Assembly: GCF_000337215.1 (NCBI RefSeq)
Contig: NZ_AOHZ01000002.1
Location: 1 to 64,000, forward strand
Length of the DNA: 64,000 nt
Direction: 5' to 3'
From: Natronolimnohabitans innermongolicus JCM 12255
GTDB lineage: Archaea; Halobacteriota; Halobacteria; Halobacteriales; Natrialbaceae
Both the position numbers and the translations under genes were made by a program. Below are positions 61,755 through 64,000 of the stretch, one piece after another. Every line of letters begins with the position of its first letter. The first letter of the stretch is position 1. The notes under the pieces were generated by a model. That model was given only the letters and a program-made list of their open reading frames with translations. It did not search any database and was not told where the DNA came from.

Positions 61755-61841
61755 TACCGCGGACAACAGTCAGTATCCCTCCGATCGTCTCTCACGACCG
61801 GTCGCGTATGATCGCTGCGTAACTCGGATCGTCCGGCAGTA
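61755..61841. repeat. Intergenic inverted-repeat unit D
   Basis: 87 bp. Left end TACCGCGGACAACAGTCAGTAT matches the left end of A; the right end GTCCGGCAGTA closes exactly at the base before the trmO stop codon (61842-61844, minus strand). Inner CCGATCG pairs with CGATCA-like bases less well than in A. Confidence 0.75.
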
Positions 61842-62270
61842 TTACTCCTCGAGCCAGCCGGTGGCGAGTTCGTCCCGGTCGACTGCCGGGACGTAGGGCT
61901 TTATATCCAGTACGGGGGTCCCGTCGAGAAGGTCGAGTCCCGTGACCCGAAGCGCCGTTCCGTCGTGGTCGCGTAACTCGACGACGGTCTGGGCGATCGG
62001 ATTCGGTCGGAACGGACTCCGGGTCGCGAACACGCCGACTTCGACATCGGTAGCGTGAGGTGGTCGAGACGTAAGCAGCGCCTCCTCGACTTCGTCTAGG
62101 TGTGCGAGGACGACGGCGTGAGAGAACTCGGCCAACCCGTCGAGTCCGCGTTTATACTCCTCCTCGAGGACGATCTCGCTGGTCGTTTCGTCAGTTTCCT
62201 CGTGGGAAACGTCGGCAGGGGAATCGTACGGCGATCGAACGTGTCCGATTGGCGTGTAGGTGATCTCCAT
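61842..62270 (-). CDS. trmO: tRNA (N6-threonylcarbamoyladenosine-37 N6)-methyltransferase TrmO
   Basis: 142 residues from the ATG at 62270. TsaA/UPF0066 fold: MEITYTPIGHVRSPYDSPAD, EYKRGLDGLAEFSHAVVLAHLDEV, GVFATRSPFRPNPIAQTVVELRD, TGLDLLDGTPVLDIKPYVPAVDR. It methylates t6A37 in tRNA. The frame stays open upstream to 62396, but the family starts here. Confidence 0.88.
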   Translation of the reverse strand: MEITYTPIGHVRSPYDSPADVSHEETDETTSEIVLEEEYKRGLDGLAEFSHAVVLAHLDEVEEALLTSRPPHATDVEVGVFATRSPFRPNPIAQTVVELRDHDGTALRVTGLDLLDGTPVLDIKPYVPAVDRDELATGWLEE

Positions 62271-62601
62271 CGGCGCTGCCCGCGTGTAGCGGGCAGGTTC
62301 GGTTAAGCGACCGGCTGGCACCCAATATTGTCGGTTGAAACGCGACGGATGGAGGTATCGACAGTCATTGCCGGTATAGTGGTAACCCCCGAACAATCTC
62401 GAATCGGCTAATCCCGTACCGCTGAATCAGTAATTCCGTCGTTCAAACGCCGGAAGCGAATAGACAGAATAACTTTGGTTTGTGAACCGAAAGTCGAATA
62501 CCGGGGAGCGTATTTCTGGTCCATCCATCGAATTTTGGATATGTACGAAGTGTAGCTTACCGGTGTTGAACACCTATTCGTAGTTACTTGGTGAGCATGA
62601 T
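62271..62601. other. 331-bp divergent promoter region between trmO and cydA
   Basis: AT-richer than its flanks (for example AATAACTTTGG near 62468 and TTGGATATGTACG near 62533). AATCGGCTAATCCC and TATAGTGG strings occur but I can assign no TATA element or operator with confidence. No gene is seen. Confidence 0.4.
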
Positions 62602-64000
62602 ATGTCCGCTAGTCGAGCAATATCGATGACCGATCCAACCGTCACGACGATGATGACCGAATTCGGGCCGTGGCTGGCGTTTCTCACGCCGGAGTTAGCC
62701 AGCCGAATCCAGTTCGGGTGGGCGATTACGATTCACATCATCTTCGCAGCGCTCTCGGTCGGGCTGGCGCCGTTTCTGGTCTACTTCACCGTTCAGGAGG
62801 TAAGAACCGGAAAGGAACGCTACGTCCGGCTCCGGAAGTTCTGGACGAAGATCTTCGCGGTCGGGTTCATCATGGGGACCGTCACCGGCATCCCGATGGG
62901 CTTTATGTTCGGGACGAACTTCGGGGCGTTCTCGACTGTCGCCGGCGAACTGATCGGGGGCCCGCTCTCGTTCGAAGCGAAAATGGCCTTCTTCCTCGAA
63001 GCCGTCTTCCTCGGGATCTTGCTGTTCGGGCGTGACCGCGTCTCCGATTGGTTCTACGCGCTCTCGTCGTTTATGGTCGCACTCGGCGCGTGGCTGTCGG
63101 CGTTCTGGATCCTGGTCGTCAACTCCTGGATGCAGACGCCACGTGGCTACGAGATCGTCATGGAAGACGGTGTGCAGATCGCACAGCTTACCGATCCGCT
63201 CGCGGCGTTTTTCAACCCGCGTTTCCCGTGGATGTACGTCCACATGCAGAACGCGGCGATCATCTCGGTGACGCTGCTGATCGTGGGTATCGCCGCGTAC
63301 TTCGTCTGGAAGAACCGTGACAGCGACGTCTGGAAAACCGCGCTCCGGGTGGGCGTCGTCGTCCTCCTCCTGACGTCGACGTTTCAGGCCATCCACGGCG
63401 ACATGTACGGTCGCCACGTCGCCGAAACCCAGCCACACAAGTTCGCCGCGATGGAGGCCCACTACGAGACTGGATCGGCCGACTTACACGTCGTCGCCAT
63501 ACCGACCGAGTTCGAGTCGATCACCGATCCGCGTGCGGACAACCTCTATACGATAAGCATTCCACACTTCGCGTCGTTCCTCGCTAGCGGGGGTGATCCG
63601 AACGCCGAGGTAACCGGTCTCAACGACTTCGAGTACGACTCGCCGCCCGTCGCGTGGGTCTTCTGGTCGTTTCGGATTATGGTCGGGCTTGGCTTCTGGT
63701 TCATCGCACTCGGCGCCTGGGGGACCTACCGCCTCTGGAAAGGCGGTCTTGCCGACGACGATCGGCTGTTGAAGGCGCTTATGCTCTCCTCGCCGCTTGG
63801 CTTCGTCGCGTTGATCACCGGCTGGTACGTCGCCGAGATCGGCCGCCAGCCCTGGATCATTCAGGACGTCCTCAAGACGTCCGACGGCGTCTCCCCACCG
63901 GTGACCGGGACCGAGGCGACGTTAACACTGCTCGCATTCGTGGTCGGGTACGTCCTGCTATTCAGCGTCTTCCTCTACGTCCTGAAACGTATCATCGACG
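62602..64000 (+). CDS. cydA: Cytochrome bd ubiquinol oxidase subunit I, 5' part (cut by window end)
   Basis: First 466 codons; the gene runs past base 64000. It is the heme-bearing subunit of the high-affinity terminal oxidase. Seen: RIQFGWAITIHIIFAALSVGLAPFL with the first heme histidine, WTKIFAVGFIMGTVTGIPMGFMFGTNFGAFS, SFEAKMAFFLEAVFLGILLFG with conserved glutamates, HMQNAAIIS, FQAIHGDMYGRHVAETQPHKFAAMEAHYET, and the GRQPW motif in YVAEIGRQPWIIQ. The ATG at 62602 or the in-frame ATG at 62626 may start it. cydB is expected downstream. Cytochrome bd resists sulfide in other organisms, which fits the upstream island. Confidence 0.93.
   Translation, partial: MSASRAISMTDPTVTTMMTEFGPWLAFLTPELASRIQFGWAITIHIIFAALSVGLAPFLVYFTVQEVRTGKERYVRLRKFWTKIFAVGFIMGTVTGIPMGFMFGTNFGAFSTVAGELIGGPLSFEAKMAFFLEAVFLGILLFGRDRVSDWFYALSSFMVALGAWLSAFWILVVNSWMQTPRGYEIVMEDGVQIAQLTDPLAAFFNPRFPWMYVHMQNAAIISVTLLIVGIAAYFVWKNRDSDVWKTALRVGVVVLLLTSTFQAIHGDMYGRHVAETQPHKFAAMEAHYETGSADLHVVAIPTEFESITDPRADNLYTISIPHFASFLASGGDPNAEVTGLNDFEYDSPPVAWVFWSFRIMVGLGFWFIALGAWGTYRLWKGGLADDDRLLKALMLSSPLGFVALITGWYVAEIGRQPWIIQDVLKTSDGVSPPVTGTEATLTLLAFVVGYVLLFSVFLYVLKRIID

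Overview
The window is typical haloarchaeal (class Halobacteria) chromosome. The DNA is GC-rich and the encoded proteins are acidic. The gene set includes an Orc1/Cdc6 initiator beside inverted origin repeats, a CetZ tubulin, HalOD1 and HTH-10 proteins, Tat lipoproteins with RR plus lipobox signals, a PGF-CTERM anchored binding protein, GatE, SRP19, Gar1 and MptE. The gene content fits the Natrialbales (Natrinema/Haloterrigena-like), but the genus is inference only. I see no rRNA, CRISPR array or intact insertion sequence, and no convincing tRNA.

Layout. 0.2-7.8 kb is a sugar module: a CUT1-type ABC importer (lipoprotein, two permeases, MalK-type ATPase) followed by a Gfo/Idh dehydrogenase and a TIM-barrel isomerase/epimerase. 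7.8-19.6 kb is mixed core sequence: HalOD1, DNA photolyase, PAP2 enzyme, peptide-type lipoprotein, CetZ, an MBL hydrolase, then MptE and dihydropteroate synthase for pterin/folate, and a degenerate AMP-ligase. 19.8-22.3 kb is a replication origin: orc1/cdc6, at least four ORB boxes in two inverted pairs, short tandem repeats and a dense CTAG cluster. 22.3-32.5 kb holds TrmJ, a zinc-ribbon protein, a DMT permease, an Lrp regulator, a four-gene overlapping SsuABC-like importer plus MBL operon divergent from an IclR regulator, and GatE. 32.5-36.5 kb is a BtuCD/BtuF-type importer whose ATPase gene ends inside a perfect 38-bp palindrome. 36.5-47.6 kb is housekeeping: SRP19-Gar1, a presenilin-like protease, CysS, an MFS permease, BolA, two PH-domain membrane proteins, fumarase and a zinc-finger protein.

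After a 1-kb AT-richer gap with no convincing gene, 48.6-57.1 kb is a sulfur island, nearly all on the + strand. It encodes an HTH-double-rhodanese fusion, a sulfide:quinone oxidoreductase with both catalytic cysteines and a DUF1641 partner 1 bp downstream, a one-Cys peroxiredoxin, a small unknown protein, a thioredoxin-reductase-like flavoprotein, a rhodanese-metallo-beta-lactamase (persulfide dioxygenase type), a 45-residue membrane peptide and a TauE/SafE (TSUP) exporter. The inferred flow is sulfide to sulfane sulfur by SQR with electrons to quinone, sulfane sulfur to sulfite by the MBL enzyme, and sulfite out by the TSUP protein. Most promoters here have a TATA-like box about 25-35 nt before the ATG, which suggests leaderless, separately started transcripts.

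The last part (57.2-64 kb) holds a KefB-like antiporter, a tandem UspA, a cysteine-rich HTH-10 regulator, TrmO, and the start of cytochrome bd oxidase subunit I, cut by the window edge. Four successive intergenic gaps here each carry a 78-108 bp inverted-repeat unit with ends like TACTGCCGGACA. A second hairpin module is present twice in opposite orientation, bracketing the UspA/HTH-10 pair. This repeat family and the sulfur island are the two most interesting features of the window.
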